Part shown: piece by piece, positions 51,853 through 61,143 of the stretch | How positions within the stretch are numbered: the stretch's first letter is position 1 | Layout of the letters: every line of letters begins with the position of its first letter | Source: Alphaproteobacteria bacterium | GTDB lineage: Bacteria > Pseudomonadota > Alphaproteobacteria > Rhizobiales > Amorphaceae | Length of the DNA: 64,000 nucleotides | Reading direction: 5' to 3' | NCBI GenBank assembly: GCA_030431335.1 | Contig: JAUIJH010000001.1 | Coordinates: 1-64,000, forward strand | Translations under genes and position numbers: made by a program | Notes under the pieces: generated by a model | Told to the model about the DNA's origin: nothing | Databases searched by the model: none | The model's input: the letters and a program-made list of their open reading frames with translations, nothing else

Positions 51853-52895
51853 ACGCCCCCTTCCTGGCCGCCCGGCGCGAACGCCTCGCCAGCCTCGACG
51901 CCTATGCCGGTGCCCGCCTCGTCACCCTCGGCGATGGCGCCGAGCGGGGCGTGCGCGTCATCGAGATGCGCGCCGGCGGCGGGCTGGAGGCCGAGATCGT
52001 CGTCGACCGCGGTTTCGATATCGGCCGCCTCGCTCTGGGCGGGGAGACGGTGTCGTGGCACCCGCCCGGCGGCTACCGTGCGCCCTGGCTGGTCGATGCG
52101 GGGGCCGATCGCGGCTTCGGCTTCCTCACGGCGCTGTCGGGCTTCCTCGCCACGTGCGGCTTCGACCACACCCGCCTGCCCGGCGCCGACACCACCGAAT
52201 ACGCCCCCACCTATCCGGGCGGCGAGATCGACTATCCGCTGCACGGCCATGGCGCGCACCAGCCGGCCCGCCTCGTCGGCTACGGCCTCGACGAGACCAG
52301 CGCCACCTTGTGGTGCGAGGGAGAGATCATCCAGGCGCGGATGCATCTGGGCGCGCTGCGCCTGCGCCGCCGCATCGAGATCCCCCTCGGCGCCGGCCGC
52401 ATCGCGATCACCGACCGGCTCGACAACATCGGCCCCGCCGCGATGCCGGTGATGCTGCTCTACCACTTCAACGTCGGCCACCCGCTCGTCGGCGAAGGCG
52501 CCGCCTTCCGCTTCGACCCCGCCGAGGACCTGTGGTCCAGCGGCGACTTCGACCCGCGCGCGCCCTTCGGTCCGCCGGAGCCGGTGCAGACCTCCGAATT
52601 GTCGATCCATCGCCCCGAGCCCACCGCCGGCTGGGCCGCGTGCCGCTTTGAGAACCCCGCCAACGGCCTCGCGCTGCGCCTCGCGTTCGACGCGGCGACG
52701 CTCCCCTTCCTGCAACTTCTCAAGATGCGCGGGCGAGGCAGCTACATGGCCGCCATCGAGCCGTGCTCCACCAGCCAGCGCGAGCGGCACGCGGCGCGCG
52801 AGGCGGGCGAGGTGCCGATGCTCGCACCCGGCGAGAGCCGCACCTTCGCGCTCAGCATCGAGCTCACCCGATCCCTAATTTCGAGCCAAAGTTAG
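51849..52895 (+). CDS. DUF4432-family, aldose-epimerase-like protein
   Basis: 348 residues, beta-rich, without a signal peptide. It contains EIVVDRGFDIGRLALGGETVSW, TALSGFLATCGFDH, DYPLHGHGAHQPAR and MPVMLLYHFNVGHPLV, the pattern of DUF4432 proteins, which are distant relatives of galactose mutarotase. The likely role is handling the anomeric form of the imported sugar. It overlaps the permease gene and lies 5 nt before the sulfatase gene. Confidence 0.82.
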   Translation: MNAPFLAARRERLASLDAYAGARLVTLGDGAERGVRVIEMRAGGGLEAEIVVDRGFDIGRLALGGETVSWHPPGGYRAPWLVDAGADRGFGFLTALSGFLATCGFDHTRLPGADTTEYAPTYPGGEIDYPLHGHGAHQPARLVGYGLDETSATLWCEGEIIQARMHLGALRLRRRIEIPLGAGRIAITDRLDNIGPAAMPVMLLYHFNVGHPLVGEGAAFRFDPAEDLWSSGDFDPRAPFGPPEPVQTSELSIHRPEPTAGWAACRFENPANGLALRLAFDAATLPFLQLLKMRGRGSYMAAIEPCSTSQRERHAAREAGEVPMLAPGESRTFALSIELTRSLISSQS

Positions 52896-52900
52896 ACGCG

Positions 52901-54424
52901 ATGCGCGCGATCTTCGTCCTGTTCGACACGCTCAACCGTCACATGCTGGAATGCTACGGCGGCACGCGCTTGCCGACGCCCAATTTCCGGCGGCTCGCCG
53001 AGCGCTGCGTCACCTTCGACAACCACCACGTCGGCAGCCTGCCCTGCATGCCGGCGCGGCGCGATCTCCTCACCGGCCGCCTCAACTTCATGCACCGCAG
53101 CTGGGGGCCGCTGGAACCGTTCGACCGCGCCCTGCCGCGCCTCCTGCACACGGCGGGCGTCTACTCCCACCTCGTCACCGACCACTACCACTATTTCGAG
53201 ATCGGCGGCGCGGGCTACCACAATACCTTCACGAGCTTCGAATTCCACCGCGGCCAGGAGGGCGACCCCTGCAACGCCCTCGTCGCGCCTCCCCTGGAAC
53301 AGTGGCGGCAACAATATCACCCGGCCCAATTCTCCGATTCCCCGCGCGACATCCGCTTCCACAACATGGCCAACCGCGAAGAGGTGCATTCGGAGGCCGA
53401 TTTCTCCTCCGTCAAATGCTTCGACAGCGCGGAGAAATTCATTGCCGCCAACAAGGATGCCGACAACTGGTTCCTGCAGATCGAGACCTTCGACCCGCAC
53501 GAGCCGTTCCACGCCCCCGAGCGGCTCAAGGCGCGCTTCCCCACCGGCTATGACGGTCCGATCCGCGACTGGCCGCCCTACGCCAAGGTCAGCGAGGAGA
53601 CGGCGGAGGCCGACGAGATGCGCGCGGGCTACATGGCCCTCCTCACCCACTGCGACGAGCAGCTCGGCCGCCTCCTCGACACCATGGACGCGAACGACAT
53701 GTGGCGGGACACCATGCTGATCGTCTCCACCGATCACGGCTTCCTGACCGGCGAGCACGACTGGTGGGCCAAGAACCGCATGCCCGCCTACCGCGAGATC
53801 GAGCACATTCCGCTGTTCATCCACCACCCGGCCCACGCGGGCGAGGCCGGCACGCGCCGCATGGCGCTGACGCAGACGCCCGACCTGATGCCGACCCTGC
53901 TCGACGCCTTCGCCTGTCCGATCCCGCCGAGCGTGCGCGCCCGCTCGCTGCTGCCCGCCCTCGCCGATCCGGCCGAAACGGGCCACGAGGCGGTGCTGTT
54001 CGGCTATTTCGGCGGCGCCATCAACATCACCGACGGGCGCCACACCTACTTTCGCTATCCGCCCGACCTGATGGACCAGGAACTCTACCAATACACCCTG
54101 ATGCCCTGCCACATGCTCACGCCCTTCACCGAGGCCGAGCTGAGCGGCGCCACCCTCGTCGGCGGCATCGAATATTGCGAGAACCTGCCGGTGCTGAAGA
54201 TCCCCGTCGTGCCGCAATCGCCCTGGTACAATTCGCACGGGCCCGCCGCGATGGAGCCGCACGGCGCGCTGCTGTTCGACATCGAGACCGACCCCGCGCA
54301 GCAATCGCCCCTCGCCGACGCGGCGCTCCACGCACGCATGGAAGCGCTTCTCGTGGCACAGATGCGCCGCAACGATGCGCCCCCCGAAGCCTTTGCCCGG
54401 CTCGGCCTCGCGGAGGGCTGCTGA
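52901..54424 (+). CDS. Type I sulfatase (formylglycine-dependent, cytoplasmic)
   Basis: 507 residues of the alkaline-phosphatase-like sulfatase family. The first metal Asp is in FVLFDTLNRHML. The modified Cys lies in LPCMPARRDLLTGR, a full C-x-P-x-R motif for conversion to formylglycine. The second metal site is STDHGFLTGEHDWWAKNRM. No signal peptide is present, so it should act in the cytoplasm on an imported sulfated sugar (or phosphonate ester). No formylglycine-generating enzyme or anSME is in the window. It lies between the DUF4432 gene (5-nt gap) and the ATPase gene (1-nt gap). Confidence 0.92.
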   Translation: MRAIFVLFDTLNRHMLECYGGTRLPTPNFRRLAERCVTFDNHHVGSLPCMPARRDLLTGRLNFMHRSWGPLEPFDRALPRLLHTAGVYSHLVTDHYHYFEIGGAGYHNTFTSFEFHRGQEGDPCNALVAPPLEQWRQQYHPAQFSDSPRDIRFHNMANREEVHSEADFSSVKCFDSAEKFIAANKDADNWFLQIETFDPHEPFHAPERLKARFPTGYDGPIRDWPPYAKVSEETAEADEMRAGYMALLTHCDEQLGRLLDTMDANDMWRDTMLIVSTDHGFLTGEHDWWAKNRMPAYREIEHIPLFIHHPAHAGEAGTRRMALTQTPDLMPTLLDAFACPIPPSVRARSLLPALADPAETGHEAVLFGYFGGAINITDGRHTYFRYPPDLMDQELYQYTLMPCHMLTPFTEAELSGATLVGGIEYCENLPVLKIPVVPQSPWYNSHGPAAMEPHGALLFDIETDPAQQSPLADAALHARMEALLVAQMRRNDAPPEAFARLGLAEGC

Positions 54425-54425
54425 C

Positions 54426-55475
<1,050 letters not shown>

Positions 55476-55515
55476 GCCCACCCCACGCGATCTGTCGTTG
55501 ACCCGTCATCTGAAA

Positions 55516-55536
55516 TCTGAAATTCTACATTTCAGA
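55516..55536. promoter_or_regulatory. GntR operator: 8-bp inverted repeat over the ribosome site
   Basis: TCTGAAAT (55516-55523) and ATTTCAGA (55529-55536) are perfect 8-bp arms with a 5-nt spacer. A third half-site, CTGAAAT, lies just upstream (55510-55516). The element ends in the GAGGAG ribosome site of the GntR gene, and TTGACC (55498-55503) is a possible -35. Confidence 0.7.
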
Positions 55537-55544
55537 GGAGTTCC

Positions 55545-56207
55545 ATGACAGTCAACCGCGAGTCATTGACGGAACAGGTCCGCGAGGAGCTGAAGCGCCG
55601 GATCATGAGCGCCGAGCTCAGCCGGGGCAGCCGCGTCGATGTGGAGGGGCTCGCGAACGAGCTGTCCGTCTCGCCCTCGCCGGTCAAGGACGCGCTGCGC
55701 CAGCTCGCGCGCGAGGGGCTGGTCGAGATCAAGCCCCGCAGCGGCACCCACATCCGCACCTTCGACCGGCGCGACGTGCAGGAGATCTACGATTGCCGCC
55801 GGATGATCGAGCCCGCCGCCGCCGCGATGGTGGCGGACGCCGGCGCGAGCGCCGCGCTGCGCGGGACGCTGGAGGGCACCATCGCCGGCCTGCTCGCCGC
55901 CTCCGAGGGCGACAATTTCCTGCGCCCCATCGAGGTGAGCGAGGCCGACGCCGTGTTCCATCGCGCCATCGTCGAGGCCGCCGGGAACCGCGTTTTGGGC
56001 GAACTCCACACCATTTTGATCGACCGCGCGCTCGTGGTGCGCAGCTACGCCAGCAGCGGCTCGCGGTCCAAGGAGACCGTCGCGGAGCATCGCGAGATCC
56101 TCGCCGCCATCGCCGCCGGCAACGCCACGGAGGCCGCGGCCGCCTCTCGCCGCCATCTCGATGCAGCCGAAGCCTTCGTGCTCGTCTCGCTCGACGACGA
56201 ACAATAG
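55545..56207 (+). CDS. GntR-family transcriptional regulator (FCD subfamily)
   Basis: 220 residues. The winged helix is EGLANELSVSPSPVKDAL and the FCD domain includes ADAVFHRAIVEAAGN and VAEHREILAAI. GAGGAG lies 4 nt before the ATG, inside the operator, indicating autoregulation. It is the first gene of the unit that continues 19 nt later with TRAP system 4 and the dehydratase set. Confidence 0.92.
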   Translation: MTVNRESLTEQVREELKRRIMSAELSRGSRVDVEGLANELSVSPSPVKDALRQLAREGLVEIKPRSGTHIRTFDRRDVQEIYDCRRMIEPAAAAMVADAGASAALRGTLEGTIAGLLAASEGDNFLRPIEVSEADAVFHRAIVEAAGNRVLGELHTILIDRALVVRSYASSGSRSKETVAEHREILAAIAAGNATEAAAASRRHLDAAEAFVLVSLDDEQ

Positions 56208-56226
56208 CAAATCCAAGGAGGAACTG

Positions 56227-57207
56227 ATGATCCGATCGAAGACCCTCACGCTCGCGACGACGGCGCTCGGCCTCGCGCTCGCGTTCGCGGCGCCCGCCAA
56301 CGCCGCCGAATGGAAGCTCGGCCACATCCTGCCGCCCGACCACCCCGGCAACCGCGCCCTGGAGGCAGCCGCCGCGGAGATCGCCGAGAAGACCGACGGC
56401 CGCATCGAGATCACCGTGTTCCCGGCCGGCCAGATCGGCGGCGCCAAGGAGATCCTCACCGGCCTGCAGCTCGGCACCACCGAGATGGCGTTCGACGGTG
56501 CGGGCATCCTCAGCCAGTGGCTGCCGGCCCTTTCGGTGCTGGAAGCGCCTTACCTCGCCAAGGATTTCGCGCACCTGGAGCGGCTGATCGACAGCGAGGC
56601 GGGCCAGGCCCTGATGGAAGAGCTGCGCCAGTCCGCCGGAATGCTCGTCCTCGACGTCTGGTACTACGGCACCCGCCAGATCACCAACAACGTGCGCCCC
56701 ATCGAGACGGTGGAGGACCTCAAGGGCATCAAGCTGCGCGTGCCTGAGGTGGATCTCAGCCTCGAGTTCGCCAAGGCGCTCGGCATGACGCCGACGCCGA
56801 TGGCTTTCCCCGAGCTCTATCTCGGCCTGCAGACGGGCGTGGTCGACGGCCAGGAGAACCCGCTGCCCACCATCAACGCGGCCAAGTTCTACGAAGTGCA
56901 GGACAACCTGGCGCTCTCCAACCACCTCGTCCAGTTCGTGGCGCCCATCGTGTCGCAAGCGGCCTGGAACGGCGCGTCCGAAGCGGATCGCGCGATCGTC
57001 GTGGAGACCTTCGCGAAGTACGGGTCCGACTACTCGGCGGGCGTGATCGAGAACGAGAAGAAGCTGGTCGACGAGCTGGCCGCCAAGGGCATGACCGTGA
57101 CGCGGCCCGACCGCGCTCCGTTCGCCGCGGCCATGACCCCGGTCTACGACGATTTCAAGGAAATCTGGGGCGCCGACGTTTACGAATCGCTCGTCGCGGT
57201 CGACTGA
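56227..57207 (+). CDS. dctP: TRAP transporter substrate-binding protein DctP (system 4)
   Basis: 326 residues; Sec signal peptide ending near APANAA|EWKLG. DctP fold with LKLRVPEVDLSLEFAKALG-like helix (here IKLRVPE) and DGQENPLPTIN. AAGGAGG lies about 7 nt before the ATG; the ORF-track start falls in the gntR coding region. A hairpin follows, then dctQ and dctM. Confidence 0.93.
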   Translation: MIRSKTLTLATTALGLALAFAAPANAAEWKLGHILPPDHPGNRALEAAAAEIAEKTDGRIEITVFPAGQIGGAKEILTGLQLGTTEMAFDGAGILSQWLPALSVLEAPYLAKDFAHLERLIDSEAGQALMEELRQSAGMLVLDVWYYGTRQITNNVRPIETVEDLKGIKLRVPEVDLSLEFAKALGMTPTPMAFPELYLGLQTGVVDGQENPLPTINAAKFYEVQDNLALSNHLVQFVAPIVSQAAWNGASEADRAIVVETFAKYGSDYSAGVIENEKKLVDELAAKGMTVTRPDRAPFAAAMTPVYDDFKEIWGADVYESLVAVD

Positions 57208-57217
57208 CGAACCCCTC

Positions 57218-57240
57218 GCGGCGGCCCTCCCGGCCGCCGC
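57218..57240 (+). other. GC stem-loop between dctP and dctQ (system 4)
   Basis: GCGGCGGCC and GGCCGCCGC pair perfectly over 9 bp with a CTCCC loop, 11 nt after the dctP stop and without a T run. Confidence 0.65.
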
Positions 57241-57259
57241 TCCTTCCGGAGTCCGCCCG

Positions 57260-57763
57260 ATGACACGCATCGCAAAACTCGTCGCCGCCCTGTTGGAGCG
57301 GCTCGAGGAGGTGATGATCGCCTCCGTCCTTTCGGCGATGGTCGTCACCATCACCGCCCAGGTGCTCGCCCGCTATGTCTTCAACGTGCCCCTGTCGTGG
57401 ACGGAGGAGCTGGCGCGCTACCTCTTCCTCTGGCTCGTCTTCCTCGGCGCCTCACAGGCGATGCGGCGCGGCGAGCACATCGCCATCGGCCTCTTCGTGG
57501 AGATGCTGCCGGTGCCGGTGCGCCTTGCCGCCGGCCTGTTCGTGCACACGCTGGTCGCCGCCTTCCTCGCCGTGCTCGTGCTGATGGCCTGGAAGATCGT
57601 CGGCGTCGTGGCGCCGCTCAAATCCATCGCCCTCAAGGTGTCGATGGCCGTGGTCTACCTGCCGCTGGTGGTGGGCGGCGCGGCCATGTTCGTGCGCACC
57701 CTCGTCACCATCGGCCGGATCCTGCGCAACGGGCCGGCCCATATCGGCGCGAGCTCGCTGTGA
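57260..57763 (+). CDS. dctQ: TRAP transporter small permease DctQ (system 4)
   Basis: 167 residues, four hydrophobic segments; signature VPLSWTEELARYLFLWLVF and AMRRGEHIAIGLFVE. It lies 10 nt before dctM. Confidence 0.92.
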   Translation: MTRIAKLVAALLERLEEVMIASVLSAMVVTITAQVLARYVFNVPLSWTEELARYLFLWLVFLGASQAMRRGEHIAIGLFVEMLPVPVRLAAGLFVHTLVAAFLAVLVLMAWKIVGVVAPLKSIALKVSMAVVYLPLVVGGAAMFVRTLVTIGRILRNGPAHIGASSL

Positions 57764-57773
57764 GGAACCCGTC

Positions 57774-59051
57774 ATGAGCTGGCTCGGAGCCCTTTGGCTG
57801 GCGATCATGCTGCTCGGCATGCCGATCGCCTTCACCCTCGCCGTCGCGGCGCTCATCTACATCTACCTCAACGGCATGCCGCTGATCATCATTCCGCAGC
57901 GCATGGCGGGCGGCATCGATTCCTTCCCGCTCCTCGCGGTGCCCTTCTTCATCCTCGCCGCCAATTTGATGAACAGCGCCGGCATCACCGACCGCCTGTT
58001 CCTGTTCGCCAAAGTGCTGGTGGGGCGCCTCCGGGGCGGCCTCGCCCAGGTCAACGTCATGGCGAGCATCATCTTTTCCGGCATGTCCGGCTCGGCGGTG
58101 GCCGACGCGGGCGGCCTCGGCTCGATGGAGATCAAGGCGATGCGCTCGGCGGGCTACGACCCCGCCTACGCCGCCGCGCTGACGGCCGCCTCCTGCGTCA
58201 TCGGCCCGATGATCCCGCCCTCGATCCCGATGGTCATCTACGGCGTCCTCGCGGATGCCTCGGTCGGCCGCCTCTTCCTGGGCGGCGTGGTGCCGGGGCT
58301 GATGGCCGGCGGCGCGCTGATGGTGATGATCGCCCTCACCGCCAAGGCCAAGAACATGCCCGCCGGCGAGGCGATGAGCGCGTCCGAATCGATCCTCGCC
58401 ACGCGGCGCGCGCTGCTGCCGCTGTTCACGCCCGTGATCATCATCGGCGGCATCGTGTTCGGCGTGTTCTCGCCCACGGAGGCGTCGGCCATCGCCTGCG
58501 TCTACGCGCTGTGCCTGGGCGTGTTCTACCGCGAGCTCCACCTCAAGCGGATCTGGGGCGAGCTCCTCGCCACCGCCCGCACCACCGGTGCCATCTGCCT
58601 CATCGTCGCCACCGCCACCGTGTTCGCCTGGCTCCTCACGACGTTGCAGGTGCCGCAGAAGACGGCCGCGATCCTCGTCGAAATCACCGACGATCCGCTG
58701 CTGCTCCTCCTCCTCATCAGCGCCGTCGTGTTCGTGGTCGGCTTCTTCCTGGAGGGGCTCGCGGTGATGATCCTGATCGTGCCGGTGATGCAGCCGACGC
58801 TCGCCGCCGTCGGCATCGACCCCATCCATTTCGGCGTCGTCCTCGTCTTCAACCTGATGATCGGGCTGATGACGCCGCCGATGGGGGTGGGCCTGTTCGT
58901 GGTGTCCGGCGTGTCGGGCATCCGCGTCGAGGCGATCACGCGCGAGGTGCTGCCGCTGCTGATCCCGCTCCTCATCGTCCTCGTCCTTCTCATCCTCTTT
59001 CCCGCGCTGGTGACGGCCCTGCCCAATGCCGTCCTCGGCCCGCGCCTATAA
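57774..59051 (+). CDS. dctM: TRAP transporter large permease DctM (system 4)
   Basis: 425 residues, about 12 hydrophobic segments. Motifs: VPFFILAANLMNSAGITDR, SGMSGSAVADAGGLGS, IPPSIPMVIYGVL and LMTPPMGVGLFV. It completes TRAP system 4 and is followed at 19 nt by the RraA-like gene. Confidence 0.94.
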   Translation: MSWLGALWLAIMLLGMPIAFTLAVAALIYIYLNGMPLIIIPQRMAGGIDSFPLLAVPFFILAANLMNSAGITDRLFLFAKVLVGRLRGGLAQVNVMASIIFSGMSGSAVADAGGLGSMEIKAMRSAGYDPAYAAALTAASCVIGPMIPPSIPMVIYGVLADASVGRLFLGGVVPGLMAGGALMVMIALTAKAKNMPAGEAMSASESILATRRALLPLFTPVIIIGGIVFGVFSPTEASAIACVYALCLGVFYRELHLKRIWGELLATARTTGAICLIVATATVFAWLLTTLQVPQKTAAILVEITDDPLLLLLLISAVVFVVGFFLEGLAVMILIVPVMQPTLAAVGIDPIHFGVVLVFNLMIGLMTPPMGVGLFVVSGVSGIRVEAITREVLPLLIPLLIVLVLLILFPALVTALPNAVLGPRL

Positions 59052-59070
59052 CCAAAAGGAGACGCCTCGC

Positions 59071-59724
59071 ATGACCGACGCCGAGCGCATCGAACAGCTC
59101 CAAAGCTGCTACACCTCCGTGCTGCACGATGTGATGCGCGCGCGGGGCCTGAAAAACTTCACGCTGCCGGCCGAGATCACGCCGTTGCAGCCGGAGATGA
59201 CGCTCACCGGCCCGGCCTGGACAGTGGAAGGCCGGCTCGACGAATCCGCCGACCCGCACGAGACACTGCTCGCCTGGACGGGGCTCCTGTCCAAGGCCAA
59301 GCCCGGCCACATCTGGACCGCGCAGCCCCACACCCACGCCATCGCCCAGATGGGCGAACTGTCGGCCGAGACGCTCTACAAGAAGGGCGTGCTGGGCTGC
59401 GTGCTCGACGGCGCGCTGCGCGATTCCCACTTCATCCTCCGGCTCGGTATGCCGATCTGGCGCACCCACCACACCCCGCGCGACATCGTCGGCATGTGGC
59501 TTCCGACGGCCACCGAGGTGCCCATCGTCATCGGCGAGGTGGTCATCGCGCCGGGCGACTGGCTGCACGGCGACCGCGACGGCATGGTGCGCATCCCCGG
59601 CGCCGTGCTCGACGAGGTCATCGGCGAGGGCATCGCCGCCATGCAGACCGAGAGCAAGGTGCGCAAGGCGATCCTGGAAGGCATGGACCCGCAGGAAGCC
59701 TACCGCCAGTTCGGCAAGTTCTGA
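59071..59724 (+). CDS. RraA-like / HMG-CHA aldolase family protein
   Basis: 217 residues of the RraA fold, which includes 4-hydroxy-4-methyl-2-oxoglutarate/oxaloacetate aldolases and the RNase E regulator. The active-site loop is GCVLDGALRDSHF (D-G-x-x-R-D), and HGDRDGMVRIP is the second family motif. In this operon a class II pyruvate aldolase or 2-oxo acid decarboxylase role fits better than RNA control. AAGGAG lies 10 nt before the ATG at 59071; the longer ORF-track start overlaps dctM. It overlaps the next gene by one base. Confidence 0.85.
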   Translation: MTDAERIEQLQSCYTSVLHDVMRARGLKNFTLPAEITPLQPEMTLTGPAWTVEGRLDESADPHETLLAWTGLLSKAKPGHIWTAQPHTHAIAQMGELSAETLYKKGVLGCVLDGALRDSHFILRLGMPIWRTHHTPRDIVGMWLPTATEVPIVIGEVVIAPGDWLHGDRDGMVRIPGAVLDEVIGEGIAAMQTESKVRKAILEGMDPQEAYRQFGKF

Positions 59725-60833
59725 TGCAGATCGCTGCGCTCGACGTTCGCGCCTGCCGCACCGCCGCGGATGCCATCCAGGGCGACGCGCTGAAGGACAA
59801 TGCCGGCCGCGAGGGCCTCGATTTCGTGGTCTACACGGTCCGTACCGAATGCGGTCGCTCCGCCTCCATGGTGGGCTTCGCGGGGCGCTCGGCGCTGGGC
59901 ACCGCGCACCACGCGGCGGCGGCCCTGCGCCCCTTCATGGTCGGCCGCAACGCGCTCGACCGCGAAGGCGCCTTCCGCGACTTCCGCCGCATGGACCGCT
60001 GGTGGATGCACCTGCCGATCTACGCCTACGGCCCGCTCGATGCGTGCCTGTGGATCCTCGGCGCCGAGGCGGCGGGCCAGCCGCTATGGCGCTATCTGGG
60101 TGGCGGCCGCGCCGAGATCCCGAGCTACGCCTCCTCGCTCGTGCTGCCCGGCCCCGACGCCTACGCCGCCGAAGCGCTCACCGTGAAGGACGCGGGCTTC
60201 GCCGCCTACAAGATCCACCCGCCCGGCAAGAGCCTGGCGCAGGACATCGCCATCCACGAGGCGGTGCGCGAAGCCGTCGGCCCCGACTTCACGCTGATGT
60301 CCGACCCCGTGCAGCCCTACACCTACGACGAGGCGCTGCGGCTGGGGCGCGTCGTGGAGCGGCTCAACTATCTCTGGTACGAGGAGCCGCTGCCGGACGA
60401 GGCGTTCGGCGCCCTGCGCGCCCTCACCGCGGCGCTCGACATCTGCGTCATCGGCACCGAGGTCCTCGCCAAGCACCCCTATTCGCTGGCCGAGGTGTGC
60501 GCGAGCCGCGTCGTCGACGGCCTGCGCGCCGACACCTCCTGGACCGGCGGCGTCACCGGCACCATGAAGACCGCCCAGCTCGCGGAGGCCTTCCACATGC
60601 CCTTCGAGGTACACACCTCGATCATGGCGCCGCTGGAGCTCGTCAACATGCACATCTGCGCCGCCACCACCTCGCGCTATTTCGAGGTGCTGTGGCCGCA
60701 ATCGGGCTTCGATTTCGGCCTCGCGAAGGGGCTGCCGCTGAAAAACGGAGTCGCGCATCTGCCGCAAACGCCCGGTCTCGGCGACACGCTCGATTGGGAT
60801 ATGATCGACAACGCAACCCTCGCGGAGCTTTAG
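59724..60833 (+). CDS. Mandelate racemase-family (enolase superfamily) dehydratase/racemase
   Basis: 369 residues. Barrel residues visible: Lys in AAYKIHPPGK (second-strand base, K-x-H), metal ligands Asp in LMSDPVQPY, Glu in LWYEEPLPDE and Glu in VIGTEVLAK, and the Asp-His dyad in LRADTSWTGG and FEVHTSIMAPLE. That set defines the MR subgroup, acting on the alpha-proton of a carboxylate. It differs from the MR enzyme at 35.7 kb in all motif contexts. The diacid or aldonate substrate is unknown; the partner genes suggest dehydration of a TRAP-imported sugar acid. Confidence 0.88.
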   Translation: MQIAALDVRACRTAADAIQGDALKDNAGREGLDFVVYTVRTECGRSASMVGFAGRSALGTAHHAAAALRPFMVGRNALDREGAFRDFRRMDRWWMHLPIYAYGPLDACLWILGAEAAGQPLWRYLGGGRAEIPSYASSLVLPGPDAYAAEALTVKDAGFAAYKIHPPGKSLAQDIAIHEAVREAVGPDFTLMSDPVQPYTYDEALRLGRVVERLNYLWYEEPLPDEAFGALRALTAALDICVIGTEVLAKHPYSLAEVCASRVVDGLRADTSWTGGVTGTMKTAQLAEAFHMPFEVHTSIMAPLELVNMHICAATTSRYFEVLWPQSGFDFGLAKGLPLKNGVAHLPQTPGLGDTLDWDMIDNATLAEL

Positions 60834-60837
60834 AACC

Positions 60838-61143
60838 ATGGCCACCGACGGCCGCCTGCTGCGCCTCGCCCCCGCCGACAACGTGCTGATCGTGCGCCAG
60901 GCCCTCCAGCCGGGCGATATCGTCGAGGTGGAGGGCGTCACGATCACCGTGCCGGTGCGCCTCGGCCTCGGCCACAAGCTCGCCGCCGCCCCCATCGCGG
61001 CCGGCGACAAGGTGGTGAAATACGGCGCCCCCATCGGCCGGGCGACCGAGGACATTCCCGTCGGCGCGCATGTCCACATCCACAACGTGGTGTCGGACTA
61101 CACCCCCACCTACGCCCTCCCCGGCGAAGAACAGGAGCTGTGA
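60838..61143 (+). CDS. UxaA-family dehydratase, small (SAF-domain) subunit
   Basis: 101 residues matching the N-terminal SAF domain of altronate/galactarate dehydratases: RLAPADNVLIVRQALQPGD, LGHKLAAAPIAAGDKVVKYG and IGRATEDIPVGAHVHIHNV. It is a separate gene here and overlaps the large subunit by one base, so the two form one enzyme. Confidence 0.9.
   Translation: MATDGRLLRLAPADNVLIVRQALQPGDIVEVEGVTITVPVRLGLGHKLAAAPIAAGDKVVKYGAPIGRATEDIPVGAHVHIHNVVSDYTPTYALPGEEQEL

Noticed and set aside
59071-59724. Ribonuclease E inhibitor RraA proper
   Set aside because: The D-G-x-x-R-D aldolase motif and the sugar-acid operon favour an HMG/CHA aldolase-type enzyme.
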